Positions 39,198 through 48,025 of a stretch of DNA of 53,390 bases are shown here, piece after piece; the stretch's first letter is position 1; each line of letters begins with the position of its first letter. The DNA is from Rhodospirillales bacterium (GTDB taxonomy: Bacteria; Pseudomonadota; Alphaproteobacteria; Rhodospirillales; JASLQF01). The stretch spans positions 1-53,390 of the forward strand of contig JASLQF010000039.1 in NCBI GenBank assembly GCA_030744625.1, written 5' to 3'. The notes under the pieces were generated by a model. That model did no database searches. It worked only from the letters and a program-made list of their open reading frames with translations, and was not told the DNA's origin. The position numbers and the translations under genes were made by a program.

Positions 39198-39227
39198 TTA
39201 ATATATTTTGCCGCAGTGCAAAAGCAA
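39198..39227 (-). promoter_or_regulatory. Candidate promoter for rpoZ
   Basis: TTGCTT (39222-39227) and TATTAA (39198-39203) on the minus strand, 18 bases apart, lie 34 bases before the rpoZ ATG in an AT-rich patch between folK and rpoZ. Visual match only. Confidence 0.35.
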
Positions 39228-39261
39228 CACTCTCATGGCTTGGCCGGGAATATTTCGTCCA

Positions 39262-39801
39262 CTAGGACTCTTCCTCCAATGGTTCGGCGACCTGGTCCGG
39301 GGGAAGGGCGGCGATGAGTTCGGCGACGCTTCGCCCCGAAACCGGATGGCGCCAATCGGGGGCCACTTCGGCCAGGGGGAGCAGCACGAAAGCGCGCCCG
39401 TGCAGGCGGGGATGGGGTACGACGGGGCCATCCGCCGCCGAAGTGACCAAGTCGCCATAGGCCAGAAGGTCCAGGTCCAGGCTGCGCGGCGCGCCGATTT
39501 GGCTTGTATCGCTGCTGCCGCGCAGCCTTCCAAAATCGCCCTCGATCCGATGCAGAACGGCAAGTGCTTCGGCGGGAGATAGGTGTGTCCTCACCTGCGC
39601 CACTCCATTGACGAACCACGGTTGCGGCGAGCGCGGCACGGGGGCGCTTCGATACCAGCGCGATCGGCGCACCACGGCGAGACCGGCCTCGGTCATGGCG
39701 GTGAGGGCGGCCTCGCAGGTGGCGCGCGGCGGGCCGGCGCGCCGGCTGTCCAAGTTCGCCCCGATACCAACGAGAATCAAGATTCCCTTCCCGGCTCCCA
39801 T
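39262..39801 (-). CDS. folK: 2-amino-4-hydroxy-6-hydroxymethyldihydropteridine diphosphokinase
   Basis: Pyrophosphokinase of folate synthesis, 179 residues. HPPK signatures are ILVGIGANLDSRRAG, YRSAPVPRSPQPWFVNGVAQ, IEGDFGRLRG, RSLDLDLLAYGD (metal-binding Asp pair) and VPHPRLHGRAFVLLPLAEVA. Ends about 100 bases before rpoZ in the same direction. The divergent NYN gene begins 168 bases upstream. Confidence 0.97.
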   Translation of the reverse strand: MGAGKGILILVGIGANLDSRRAGPPRATCEAALTAMTEAGLAVVRRSRWYRSAPVPRSPQPWFVNGVAQVRTHLSPAEALAVLHRIEGDFGRLRGSSDTSQIGAPRSLDLDLLAYGDLVTSAADGPVVPHPRLHGRAFVLLPLAEVAPDWRHPVSGRSVAELIAALPPDQVAEPLEEES

Positions 39802-39968
39802 GTCTAGCCCTTGCGATGGGGGGGACGCGCGATTAGCTTATTGTCCATGGGTATGACCGTCGCAGCCCACGCGGAGAGGGCCGACGGCGCCGTCCTTGGC
39901 CACTTGAAGCCTTTTTCGGACCCATGAATATTTGAAGCAAAAAATTTGACCTAAAAGGAATATTTACC

Positions 39969-40562
39969 ATGAAATTCAAAGCGAACGAACGGATTGCCCT
40001 GTTCATCGACGGCTCAAATCTGTATGCCGCTGCCCGAGCCCTCAATTTCGACATCGATTACAAGCGGCTCTTGGAACTGTTCAGCAACCAAGCCTACCTT
40101 GTGCGCGCCTTGTACTACACCGCCCTGATCGAGGACCAGGAATACTCGCCGATCCGTCCCCTGGTCGATTGGCTCGATTACAACGGCTACACCATGGTCA
40201 CCAAGCCGACCAAGGAATTCACGGACGCCTCGGGTCGACGCAAGATCAAGGGCAATATGGATATCGAGCTCGCCATCGACCTCATGGAAATGGCGCCGAG
40301 CCTGGAACATGCCGTTCTTTTCTCTGGAGACGGCGACTTCCGCCGGTTGGTCAAGGCCGTGCAGAGCAAGGGCGTGCGGGTCACCGTGGTCAGCACCTTG
40401 CGCTCGCAGCCGCCCATGGTGGCTGATGAGTTGCGCCGCCAGGCCGACGTATTCGTGGAACTGCAGGACCTGCAGACGCACATCGAACGCCAGTCGCGGG
40501 GCGAGGAAGAGAGCGGCGACGACCGGTACGACGATGCCGATTCCGAGCTGCAGACCGTCTGA
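39969..40562 (+). CDS. NYN domain-containing protein (LabA/DUF88-type putative nuclease)
   Basis: A 197-residue protein of the NYN/PIN-like fold, thought to be metal-dependent ribonucleases. The acidic site is visible: IALFIDGSNLYAAARA (first Asp), KGNMDIELAIDLMEM (second Asp) and VLFSGDGDFRRLVKAV (Asp pair). The last 30 residues are charged and probably unstructured (ERQSRGEEESGDDRYDDADS). The ribosome site AAGGA lies nine bases before the ATG. It is followed after three bases by a UDGb-type glycosylase gene, so they share one message. Substrate unknown. Confidence 0.9.
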   Translation: MKFKANERIALFIDGSNLYAAARALNFDIDYKRLLELFSNQAYLVRALYYTALIEDQEYSPIRPLVDWLDYNGYTMVTKPTKEFTDASGRRKIKGNMDIELAIDLMEMAPSLEHAVLFSGDGDFRRLVKAVQSKGVRVTVVSTLRSQPPMVADELRRQADVFVELQDLQTHIERQSRGEEESGDDRYDDADSELQTV

Positions 40563-40565
40563 GCC

Positions 40566-41222
40566 ATGATTGGCCGGGGGAATACCCCCCTCGCCCTTCC
40601 GCTCCGCGATTGCCCGTTGTGCCCGCGGTTGAGAGAATTCCGAAACGCCAACCGCGCCGATCACGGCGATTGGCACAACGCCCCCGTCGCCTCGTTCGGC
40701 AGCGATGACGCGGCGTTGCTGATCGTCGGGCTGGCCCCTGGCTTGCGCGGCGCCAACCGCACGGGCCGGCCATTTACCGGCGATTTCGCCGGCGACCTTT
40801 TGTATTCAACCCTGCTCGCCTTCGGTTTCGCGGAGGGTACGTACGCCGCCAGGGCGGATGACGGCCTGCGGCTTTCCCGGTGCCGCATCACCAATGCGGT
40901 GCGTTGCGTGCCGCCGAAAAACCGTCCCACCGGCGCGGAGGCCACGGCCTGCCGCCCCTTTCTCCAGGAGGAAATAGGATCCCTCGCCAACCTGAGGGTC
41001 GTGCTGGCCCTGGGCACCCTGGCCCATGGAGCCGTGTTGGCAGCCATCGGTGAAAAAAAAAGCGCCTGGCCGTTCCGCCATGGCGCCGTGCACCAATTGC
41101 CCCTGGAATGGGCGTTGGCCGACAGCTATCACTGCTCGCGCTACAACACCAACACCGGCCGCCTGACGGAGACGATGTTCCACGCCGTTTTCGCCGACAT
41201 AGCCCGAATTCTCGGTGCCTGA
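40566..41222 (+). CDS. Uracil-DNA glycosylase family 5 (UDGb) protein
   Basis: Removes uracil or other deaminated bases from DNA, 218 residues. The N-terminal Cys cluster CPLCPRLREFR and later VRCVPPKN and TACRPFLQEE can hold a 4Fe-4S cluster. Motif 1 reads GLAPGLRGANRTGRPFTGD, with no polar catalytic Asp or Asn, as in family 5 enzymes, and motif 2 is SYHCSRYNTNTGRLT. Length and motifs fit UDGb (ttUDGB-like). It lies three bases after the NYN gene; the pair may act in nucleic-acid processing, but that is only inference from position. Confidence 0.9.
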   Translation: MIGRGNTPLALPLRDCPLCPRLREFRNANRADHGDWHNAPVASFGSDDAALLIVGLAPGLRGANRTGRPFTGDFAGDLLYSTLLAFGFAEGTYAARADDGLRLSRCRITNAVRCVPPKNRPTGAEATACRPFLQEEIGSLANLRVVLALGTLAHGAVLAAIGEKKSAWPFRHGAVHQLPLEWALADSYHCSRYNTNTGRLTETMFHAVFADIARILGA

Positions 41223-41228
41223 GTCCGC

Positions 41229-41462
41229 TTAGTGCTCCCCCTCCTCCTTTTCGGGGTCGAGCAGGCGGTGCAGGTGCACGACGACGTACTTGACACGGGC
41301 TTCGTCGACCCGCGCCTGGCTCGCCCCGCGCCAAGCCTCCAAGGCGGTCTTGTAGTCGGGATAGATGCCGACGATATCGAGATTGTCGGAATCTGCGAAA
41401 TCGACGCCCTGGGGGTCGCGGACCTCGCCGCCGAAAACCAGATGTAGAAGCGGATTCGCCAT
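41229..41462 (-). CDS. DUF4170 domain-containing protein
   Basis: A 77-residue protein with LLHLVFGGEVRDPQGVDF, LDIVGIYPDYKTALEAWRGA and ARVKYVVVHLHRLLDPE, matching DUF4170, a small alphaproteobacterial family of unknown function. The fold looks alpha/beta (ferredoxin-like pattern). The ATG at 41462 was chosen because GGAGG lies six bases upstream; a longer frame has no such site. It ends seven bases after the stop of the converging UDGb gene. Confidence 0.85.
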   Translation of the reverse strand: MANPLLHLVFGGEVRDPQGVDFADSDNLDIVGIYPDYKTALEAWRGASQARVDEARVKYVVVHLHRLLDPEKEEGEH

Positions 41463-41611
41463 ACCTAGTCCTCCACGTTGGCGCCTGTGTGTGTCTTCCG
41501 AGCACTTGGGAAGGGGCGCCGCCGAATCCAACCCCGTGTCTTGGTTTTTGTCATCTTGGTTGGGATGCTATCATGAGGACATTGAAGATTTCCGCCAATG
41601 AGGATTTTCGG

Positions 41612-42322
41612 ATGATTGATCTTTACACGTGGCCGACGCCCAACGGGTTCAAAGTATCCATCATGCTCGAAGAGGTCGGGCTGCCCTACAACGTGGTCCC
41701 CATCGACATCACCAAGGGCGACCAATTCGACGCCGATTTCCTGAAAATCAGCCCCAACAACAAGATGCCGGCCATCGTCGACAACGACGGCCCGGGGGCC
41801 ATGCCCTATTCGCTCTTCGAATCCGGGGCCATCCTCATGTATCTCGCCGAGAAGACGGGGCGGTTCATGCCCGCCGACATGGCTCCGCGCTATCTGGTCA
41901 TTCAGTGGCTGATGTTCCAAATGGGCAGCATCGGTCCCATGTTCGGCCAGGCCCATCACTTCCGCACGTACGCGCCCGACAACCTTTCCTACGCCATCGA
42001 TCGCTACACCAACGAAACGGGGCGGCTTTACGGGGTCATGGAGCACCGGCTCGGCGAAGCGGAGTATCTGGCCGGCGAATACTCCATCGCCGACATGGCG
42101 GTCTTTCCCTGGACCCGCGGCCACGAGCGTCAAGGCCAGAGCCTCGACGACTTTCCCAACCTCAAGCGCTGGTTCGAGGCGATCAGTGCCCGGCCCGCCG
42201 TGGAGCGCGGCCTCACCGTCCTGGCCGATCGGCGCCGGGAAAATTGGCACAAGGACGAGGAGGCATTCTCCATCATGTTCGGCAAGAATCAGTACGCGCG
42301 CCGGCAAACCGGCGCTCAATAA
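41612..42322 (+). CDS. Glutathione S-transferase family protein (YfcG/YghU-like)
   Basis: A 236-residue GST. The thioredoxin-like N-terminus MIDLYTWPTPNGFKVSIMLE has Thr-Pro-Asn at the active-site position of Nu-class GSTs such as YfcG, which act as disulfide-bond reductases with glutathione. SPNNKMPAIVDND and YSLFESGAILMYLAEK contain the glutathione-binding cis-Pro and Glu-Ser. The helical domain has FGQAHHFRTYAP and EYLAGEYSIADMAVFPW. Start at 41612 has GAGG eight bases upstream. No obvious operon partner. Confidence 0.92.
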   Translation: MIDLYTWPTPNGFKVSIMLEEVGLPYNVVPIDITKGDQFDADFLKISPNNKMPAIVDNDGPGAMPYSLFESGAILMYLAEKTGRFMPADMAPRYLVIQWLMFQMGSIGPMFGQAHHFRTYAPDNLSYAIDRYTNETGRLYGVMEHRLGEAEYLAGEYSIADMAVFPWTRGHERQGQSLDDFPNLKRWFEAISARPAVERGLTVLADRRRENWHKDEEAFSIMFGKNQYARRQTGAQ

Positions 42323-42510
42323 TTCTTGAAAATCCAGGCTTCGGCCCCATATTTAACGAAGTCGAGTATGGTCTCGACACCACATGGGCCGGTTCGCTTC
42401 ATGCTTGGCGGCAAGGCGTAACAGGACGGAGCTTTATACGTGCAACACACCAATAATCTGGCCACCGCGGCGATACGGTTAGCAGCCGGTCCGCTATTTT
42501 TCGGAGTCCG

Positions 42511-42717
42511 ATGAACATGTCGCGGCAGAAAGTCTGGCGCACTGCTCACTCACTGATCAAGCGCTATGGAAAAGGGGCGATCATCCACGCGGCGTTGCAG
42601 ATGGAGGAGTTTTTCGACGAAGGCGATTTCCAGGAAAGCGTTGCCTGGGAGAGTGTCCTGGAAGCCCTCGAGGAATTGTTTTCCGAGGACGTTCCGGCGA
42701 ACGCGGTCATTCATTGA
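42511..42717 (+). CDS. Small hypothetical protein
   Basis: A 68-residue acidic protein, MNMSRQKVWRTAHSLIKRYG at the start and then two helices (AALQMEEFFDEGDFQESVAW, SVLEALEELFSEDVPANAVI). I recall similar short helical proteins in alphaproteobacteria but cannot name a family. CGGAG lies five bases before the ATG and the codon use is like its neighbours, so it is probably real. It stands alone between the GST and the converging smpB; the 188 bases before it show no other feature. Confidence 0.6.
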   Translation: MNMSRQKVWRTAHSLIKRYGKGAIIHAALQMEEFFDEGDFQESVAWESVLEALEELFSEDVPANAVIH

Positions 42718-42834
42718 AACCGCGCCCGGCGTCGGGGCGCGGCTCACATCAGCGGATTACGGGTCTTGAGGCCGGGGAAGCGGGAGAATTCCCGGTCTCC
42801 GGTCCATGGTTCGCTCACGCCATGGCGCTCCGCC

Positions 42835-43308
42835 CTATCCCTTGTCGCGCATGAGCCGGGCCTTCTGGCGCTTCCAGTCGCGGGCCTTGACGGCGGCGCG
42901 CTTGTCGTATCGGTGCTTGCCGCGCGCCAAGGCCAATTCCACCTTGGCCATGCCCCGTTTGTTGAAGTAGACGGCGAGTGGCACCAGCGTCATGCCGTCG
43001 CGCCGGACGGCGGCGATGAGCTTCCTGATCTCGCGCTTGTGCAGCAGGAGCTTGCGCGGGCGCCTGGGCTCGTGATTGAAGCGGCTGCCCGCCAGGTACT
43101 CCGGGACATGGGCGTTGAAGAGGTATAGCTCGCCCTCCTTGTCGCCGGCGAAGGCTTCGGTGATGGTGGCACGGCCTTGGCGCAGGGACTTGACCTCGGT
43201 GCCGGAAAGGGCGATTCCGGCCTCGAAGGTTTCCTCGATCTGGTAGTCGTGGCGCGCCTTGCGGTTGCGCGCCACGGCATTCCCCTTCGCTTGAACTTTG
43301 CGTGCCAT
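42835..43308 (-). CDS. smpB: SsrA-binding protein SmpB
   Basis: Binds tmRNA and brings it to stalled ribosomes in trans-translation, 157 residues. Recognised by [59 protein letters not shown] and the basic C-terminal tail that enters the mRNA channel. dapA lies 48 bases upstream in the same direction, the usual dapA-smpB order. The tmRNA gene itself is not in this window. Confidence 0.97.
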   Translation of the reverse strand: MARKVQAKGNAVARNRKARHDYQIEETFEAGIALSGTEVKSLRQGRATITEAFAGDKEGELYLFNAHVPEYLAGSRFNHEPRRPRKLLLHKREIRKLIAAVRRDGMTLVPLAVYFNKRGMAKVELALARGKHRYDKRAAVKARDWKRQKARLMRDKG

Positions 43309-43356
43309 GGCCTTCGTGCCAAGCGATATACGGGGTCGGCCGCGGCGCCCCCGAGC

Positions 43357-44232
43357 TTAGTTGAGGAGCCCGGCACCGACCATGGCGTCCTTGACCCGGG
43401 CCTTGCTGGCGTCGGCGATCTCGCAGATAGGCAGACGCGTTTCCGCCGAGCACTTGCCGAGCAGGCTGGCGGCGTACTTTACCGGGCCCGGACTGGATTC
43501 GCAGAACAGGGCCAGATGAAGCGGCATGAGCCGGTCCTGAAGCGTCATCGTCGTCGTCAATTCCCCGTCCCGCCAAGCGCGATGCATGTCGGCACACATC
43601 CTAGGCGCCACATTGGCGGTGACCGAGATGCAGCCATGTCCACCGGCGGCGAGGAAGGGAATGACCGTGGCGTCCTCGCCACTCATCTGGCAGAAGTCGC
43701 TGCCGATCGTCATGCGGGTTTGCAGGGGACGGGTAAGATCGGCGGTGGCGTCCTTGACGCCGACGATCCTGGGCAACCCGGCGATGCGGGCCATGGTCTC
43801 GACGGACATGTCGATGACGCAGCGACCGGGAATGTTGTAGATCAGGATGGGCAGTTCGGCGGCGTCGTGAATCGCCTTGTAATGCCGGTAAAGCCCCTCT
43901 TGCGTCGGCTTGTTGTAATAGGGCGTCACCACCAGCGCGCCATCGGCTCCCGCCTCCTTGGCGTGGCGGGTCAGCATGATGGCCTCATCCGTGGAATTGG
44001 AGCCCGTGCCCGCGACCACCGGGACCCGGCCGTCGGCCACCTCGAGGCAGACCTCGATGACACGCATGTGCTCGTCGTGGCTGAGGGTGGCCGATTCGCC
44101 GGTCGTTCCACAGGGGATCAGACCGTCGGTGCCTTCCTCGACCTGCCAATCGACGAAGGCGCGATAGGCGTCCTCGTCCACCTTGCCGTCCTTGAGCGGC
44201 GTAATCAGGGCGACGAATGAACCCTGGAACAT
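43357..44232 (-). CDS. dapA: 4-hydroxy-tetrahydrodipicolinate synthase
   Basis: First committed enzyme of lysine and diaminopimelate synthesis, 291 residues. [20 protein letters not shown] opens the barrel; [14 protein letters not shown] binds the pyruvate carboxylate; [12 protein letters not shown] has the catalytic Tyr; and [12 protein letters not shown] the Schiff-base Lys. GGGGGAGG lies five bases before the ATG at 44232; an in-frame extension upstream was rejected. The divergent slt gene starts 165 bases away. Confidence 0.96.
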   Translation of the reverse strand: MFQGSFVALITPLKDGKVDEDAYRAFVDWQVEEGTDGLIPCGTTGESATLSHDEHMRVIEVCLEVADGRVPVVAGTGSNSTDEAIMLTRHAKEAGADGALVVTPYYNKPTQEGLYRHYKAIHDAAELPILIYNIPGRCVIDMSVETMARIAGLPRIVGVKDATADLTRPLQTRMTIGSDFCQMSGEDATVIPFLAAGGHGCISVTANVAPRMCADMHRAWRDGELTTTMTLQDRLMPLHLALFCESSPGPVKYAASLLGKCSAETRLPICEIADASKARVKDAMVGAGLLN

Positions 44233-44397
44233 GGCTTCCTCCCCCATTTTTAATGGTTTGGTTTGCCGACCATACTCCCAACCGGACGATATCGGCAAGC
44301 GGCGCCCCCGCCCCGGCTTGTCGATGCGCCCTTCGGCGCGTACAGTCACGCCCAGGCAAGCGCGCCGGGACTGGCGCGATGCCGGGAAAGGCAAGGA

Positions 44398-44721
44398 TTG
44401 TCCGGTCGGTTGACAAGCGCGCTACTGGTGGTCTTGATGGCGGCCCTTCCGTTGGGAAACGGTGCCGCCGCCGGCCCCTTGGCGCCCCAGGACAGCGCCG
44501 CCGCCAAGGCCGTCATCAAGGCTATAAAGGCGGGAGACTGGAAGCGGGCGCGGCGCGGCGCGGCGCGCATCAAGGACCCCGTGGCGGCGAAGCTCTTCCA
44601 CTGGCTCGACCTTACGCGTGACGGTTCTACCGCGTCCTTCGGGCGGATCGCGGGGTTTCTCTCGGAGAATCCCCAGTGGCCGAAGCGATCCCTTCTGCTG
44701 CGGCGAGCGGAAGAGGCATGA
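44398..44721 (+). CDS. N-terminal part of a split soluble lytic transglycosylase (frameshift)
   Basis: Signal peptide and first helical repeats of a Slt-type lytic transglycosylase, 107 residues. From TTG at 44398 (GGAAAGG upstream) it reads [20 protein letters not shown], a Sec signal, and continues [20 protein letters not shown] and [20 protein letters not shown]. The frame then meets TGA at 44719-44721. In relatives the next residues continue in one protein, and here they continue in another frame (next entry). The stop overlaps an ATG as ATGA, so a one-base change at about 44716-44720 or a coupled restart explains the split. An upstream TTG at 44410 is a second start candidate. Confidence 0.75.
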   Translation: MSGRLTSALLVVLMAALPLGNGAAAGPLAPQDSAAAKAVIKAIKAGDWKRARRGAARIKDPVAAKLFHWLDLTRDGSTASFGRIAGFLSENPQWPKRSLLLRRAEEA

Positions 44722-46367
44722 CCGACAATATGCCCGCCGAGGACGTCCTCAATTGGTTCAAGGATCGCCAGCCTGCCAGTTCCGACGGCCAGGTCCGGTA
44801 TGGCGCCGCCTTGCTGGCCAGTGGCCAGGAAAAAGCGGGCCGCGCGGCTCTCCGCGCCGCATGGGTCGGCGGAAACTTCAGCAAGCGCCCGGAACGGCGC
44901 TTTTACAGGCGCTACCGCAAGTATTTGACGCGCCTGGACCACATCGAGCGTCTCGACCGCCTCATTTGGCGAGGCCGCTATTGGCCGGCGCGCCGCATGT
45001 TGTGGAAAGTCAATGCCGATTGGCGCGCCTTGTCCGAGGCCCGCCTCATGCTCATGCGCATGAACGGAAACGTCGACCGCGCCATCGAGCGGGTACCGGC
45101 CGCGCTCAAGGGCCACCCCGGCCTCGTTTACGAGCGTCTGCGCTGGCGCCGGCGCAAGGGCCTGGATACGGCGGCGGCTCTACTTGACGGGGTGCCGGCC
45201 GACCCCGCGCATGCCGAAAAATGGTGGCGCGAGCGGTCCATCCTGGCGCGCCGCGCGCTCGCCAAGGGACATATCTCGGAGGCCTACCGCCTGGTCCAGG
45301 AGCATGGGCTGGAAGAGGGACCGGCCTTTGCCGAGGCGGAATGGCTGGCCGGCTGGATCATGTTGAGATTCCTCAATGAACGCGCCACCGCTTTCCGCCA
45401 TTTCAAGGCCATGTTCAAATCGGTCACATATCCCATAAGCCGCGCCCGCGGCGCCTATTGGGCGGCCCGCGCCGCGGAAGAAGCCAAAAAGAAAAAGCTG
45501 GCCAAGCTCTGGTACCGTTCGGCGGCGCGCTATTCCACCACCTACTACGGCCAGCTGGCGGCCGCCCGTCTGGCGCCCGGGAGCACCACTAAGCTGGCGC
45601 CCGACCCCGAGCCCAGCCCCAAGGAGGCGGAAGCCTTCGCCAAGCAGGAACTCGTGCGCGCCTTCGAAATCCTGAACATGCTTGGAGAACGCGAACGCCT
45701 GCGTCCCTTCATCCTGCGCCTCAGCGAAATACGGGAAAGCCCGGCCTGGCAAAAGCTGACGGCGGATCTGGCCCGCGCCCACCATCGTCCCGATTTGGCG
45801 ATTGCCGTCGCCAAGAAGGCGAGCCGCGCCGGCCGCGACCTCATCATGGCGGGTTATCCCACATTGTCCCTGCCCCCGGTACGACTCGGCAAGCCGCGCC
45901 TCGAGGTACCCTTGGTGCTGGCCGTGGTGCGCCAGGAGAGCGCTTTCCAGCCCGAGGCGCAAAGCGGTGCCGGGGCCCGCGGGCTGATGCAGTTGCTGCC
46001 ACGCACGGCGCGCGACGTGGCGAAGGAACTCAAGGTCAAGTACGCCCGCCACCGGCTGACCACCGATCCCCGCTTCAACCTCAAGCTCGGCCAAGCCTAT
46101 CTGGCCAGTCTACTGAGTGCGTTCGAGGGTTCCTATGTGCTGGCTCTTGCCGCCTACAACGCGGGACCGGCGCGGGCGCGCCGATGGATGCGCATGCACG
46201 GCAATCCCCGGGACGCAACCATCGACGCGGTCGACTGGATCGAAATGATCCCCATCGAGGAAACCCGCAATTACATCCAGCGGGTGATGGAGGGCGTCCA
46301 GGTATACCGGGGCCGGCTCAACGGCTTGGAGGTGGCTTTGAGCTTGGAACGCGACCTCAAGCGCTGA
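44718..46367 (+). CDS. C-terminal part of soluble lytic murein transglycosylase (helical toroid and catalytic domain)
   Basis: Cleaves peptidoglycan glycan strands, leaving anhydromuramic ends. 549 residues from the ATG at 44718: a long region of helical (U/L-domain) repeats (RAALRAAWVGGNFSKRPERR, TYPISRARGAYWAARAAEEA) followed by the SLT domain with catalytic Glu (residue 407) in AVVRQESAFQPEAQSGAGAR, then GLMQLLPRTARDVAKELKVK and VLALAAYNAGPARARRWM. On its own it lacks a signal peptide; the previous open frame supplies one. The pair would give about 655 residues, the length of the intact family. Without a working frameshift or restart the protein would stay in the cytoplasm. Confidence 0.88.
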   Translation: MTDNMPAEDVLNWFKDRQPASSDGQVRYGAALLASGQEKAGRAALRAAWVGGNFSKRPERRFYRRYRKYLTRLDHIERLDRLIWRGRYWPARRMLWKVNADWRALSEARLMLMRMNGNVDRAIERVPAALKGHPGLVYERLRWRRRKGLDTAAALLDGVPADPAHAEKWWRERSILARRALAKGHISEAYRLVQEHGLEEGPAFAEAEWLAGWIMLRFLNERATAFRHFKAMFKSVTYPISRARGAYWAARAAEEAKKKKLAKLWYRSAARYSTTYYGQLAAARLAPGSTTKLAPDPEPSPKEAEAFAKQELVRAFEILNMLGERERLRPFILRLSEIRESPAWQKLTADLARAHHRPDLAIAVAKKASRAGRDLIMAGYPTLSLPPVRLGKPRLEVPLVLAVVRQESAFQPEAQSGAGARGLMQLLPRTARDVAKELKVKYARHRLTTDPRFNLKLGQAYLASLLSAFEGSYVLALAAYNAGPARARRWMRMHGNPRDATIDAVDWIEMIPIEETRNYIQRVMEGVQVYRGRLNGLEVALSLERDLKR

Positions 46368-46445
46368 CACCGGCCGCGGCTGGTCGGGGACGCATAAAGC
46401 GAGGCAGTCAAGCCTTTTCTGCAAGGATCAGACGGGGAGGAAAAA

Positions 46446-47135
46446 ATGTCAGATGCCGCATCCTTGGGGAACGCCGGGGCCTGCGTGTTCGATGCCTACG
46501 GAACGCTGTTCGATTTTGCCGCCGCCGCGGACCGCTGCCGTGACGACCTGGGGGACAAGGCCGATGAACTGAACATCCTGTGGCGCGCCAAGCAGCTCCA
46601 ATACACGTGGTTGCGCAGCCTCATGGGCGAGTACGTGGAGTTCTGGCAAATTACCGGCGACGCCCTGGATTACGCCATGGAGAGCCTCGGCATCGAGGAC
46701 GCGGCGTTGCGCCGGAAACTCATGGATCTCTATCTCAAACTCGACACCTTTCCCGAGATCGAGGATATGCTGGCCCGCCTCAAGGATGGCGGAATGAAGA
46801 CGGCGATCCTTTCCAACGGCTCGCCCGATATGCTGAAATCGGCGGTCGAGGGCGCCCAGTTGGGTGAACTGCTGGACGCCGTGATATCCGTCGACAGCCT
46901 GCGCATCTACAAGCCGCACCCGAGCGTTTACCAGCTTGCCGTCGATGCCCTCGACGTGCCCGCCGATCGTATCTGCTTCATGTCGTCCAACGCCTGGGAC
47001 GCCAATGGAGCGGCGGCCTTCGGTTTCCAGGTGGTGTGGTGCAACCGCTATGCCCAAAAATCCGAGCGGCTTCCCGGGGAGCCGGTGCACATGATCACCA
47101 CCCTGGCGGAGCTTCCGGCTCTGCTCGACCTGTGA
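46446..47135 (+). CDS. Haloacid dehalogenase, type II (HAD superfamily)
   Basis: Hydrolyses (S)-2-haloacids to 2-hydroxyacids. All residues of the L-2-haloacid dehalogenase site are visible in 229 residues: FDAYGTLFD (nucleophile Asp), RAKQLQYTWLRSLM (Arg), LSNGSPDML (Ser), KPHPSVYQLA (Lys, Tyr) and FMSSNAWDANGAAAFGF (Ser, Asn, Asp). GGGGAGG lies just before the ATG. It overlaps the following hydrolase gene by four bases, forming an operon of three. A different role in carboxylic-acid detoxification is possible; the sequence is a strong match. Confidence 0.94.
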   Translation: MSDAASLGNAGACVFDAYGTLFDFAAAADRCRDDLGDKADELNILWRAKQLQYTWLRSLMGEYVEFWQITGDALDYAMESLGIEDAALRRKLMDLYLKLDTFPEIEDMLARLKDGGMKTAILSNGSPDMLKSAVEGAQLGELLDAVISVDSLRIYKPHPSVYQLAVDALDVPADRICFMSSNAWDANGAAAFGFQVVWCNRYAQKSERLPGEPVHMITTLAELPALLDL

Positions 47136-48025
47136 GCGGGGGCGCGTCAGGCTCCACCGGAGGCGAGGGCGAACCCGGTTACCGGGAGCGCGCCTTCACG
47201 TCCCAGGACGGGCTTCGCCTCTATTTCAGGGATTACGGCGATCCACTGTCGACGGCGACGCCTGTTCTCTGCCTGAGTGGCCTGACACGCAATTCCAAGG
47301 ATTTCCACCATATCGCCGCGAGGGTGTCGTCGGAACGCCGGGTACTGTGCCTCGATTACCGGGGCCGGGGGCGTTCCGAGTACGATGCCGATTGGCGCCG
47401 TTACCAGGCGCGTACCTACGCCGAGGACGTGCGCCACCTCCTGGCCGTCACCAACGTGCACAAGGTGGCGGTTATTGGCACTTCTCTCGGCGGCGTGATG
47501 GCCATGATCATGGCCGCCGCCATGCCGTGCGCCCTGGCCGGCGCGGTGATCAACGACATCGGGCCCGAGATCGAGGGCAAGGGTTTGGCGCGCATCATCG
47601 CCTATATCCGGAATATTCCCCCCCTGCCCGACTGGGAGGCGGCGGCGCGCTACATGCAAAAGACCCTGCCCGACTTCGCCGCCGCCGGAGAGGACGGCTG
47701 GATGAGCTTGGCGCGTAACACGTTCCGACAAGGCGACGACGGGCGCCTGTACCCGGACTGGGACTCCAATTTGATCAAGCCGTTGCGCGACCGGGACGGC
47801 GGCGCAAGCGTCGATCTGTGGCCTCTCTTCCGGGCGCTTGGGCGGATTCCGTTGCTCGCCATTCGCGGCTCCAGGTCGGACGTGCTGAGCGAGGACACCT
47901 TCGAGCGCATGGCCGCAGAAGTGCCGGGTCTGGCGCGCGTCACCGTGCCCGGCGTCGGGCACGTGCCCAGCCTCGCCGAGCCAGAGGCAGCGGAGGCCAT
48001 CGATGCCCTCCTCGCACGCGCTTAG
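47132..48025 (+). CDS. Alpha/beta hydrolase
   Basis: A 297-residue alpha/beta hydrolase. Translation begins at GTG overlapping the dehalogenase stop (GTGA). Oxyanion region VLCLSGLTRNSKDFHHIAAR; nucleophile elbow VAVIGTSLGGVMAMIMAAAM with Ser in GTSLGG; acid Asp near RGSRSDVLSEDTFERMA; His in VPGVGHVPSL. Similar to esterases or lactonases annotated only as alpha/beta hydrolases. It overlaps the downstream dehydratase gene by 23 bases. Confidence 0.9.
   Translation: MSGGASGSTGGEGEPGYRERAFTSQDGLRLYFRDYGDPLSTATPVLCLSGLTRNSKDFHHIAARVSSERRVLCLDYRGRGRSEYDADWRRYQARTYAEDVRHLLAVTNVHKVAVIGTSLGGVMAMIMAAAMPCALAGAVINDIGPEIEGKGLARIIAYIRNIPPLPDWEAAARYMQKTLPDFAAAGEDGWMSLARNTFRQGDDGRLYPDWDSNLIKPLRDRDGGASVDLWPLFRALGRIPLLAIRGSRSDVLSEDTFERMAAEVPGLARVTVPGVGHVPSLAEPEAAEAIDALLARA

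Noticed and set aside
44263..44397. Upstream extension of the lytic transglycosylase N-terminus (start at 44263)
   Set aside because: It would place about 45 residues before the signal peptide and overlap the dapA leader; TTG at 44398 with a ribosome site is better.
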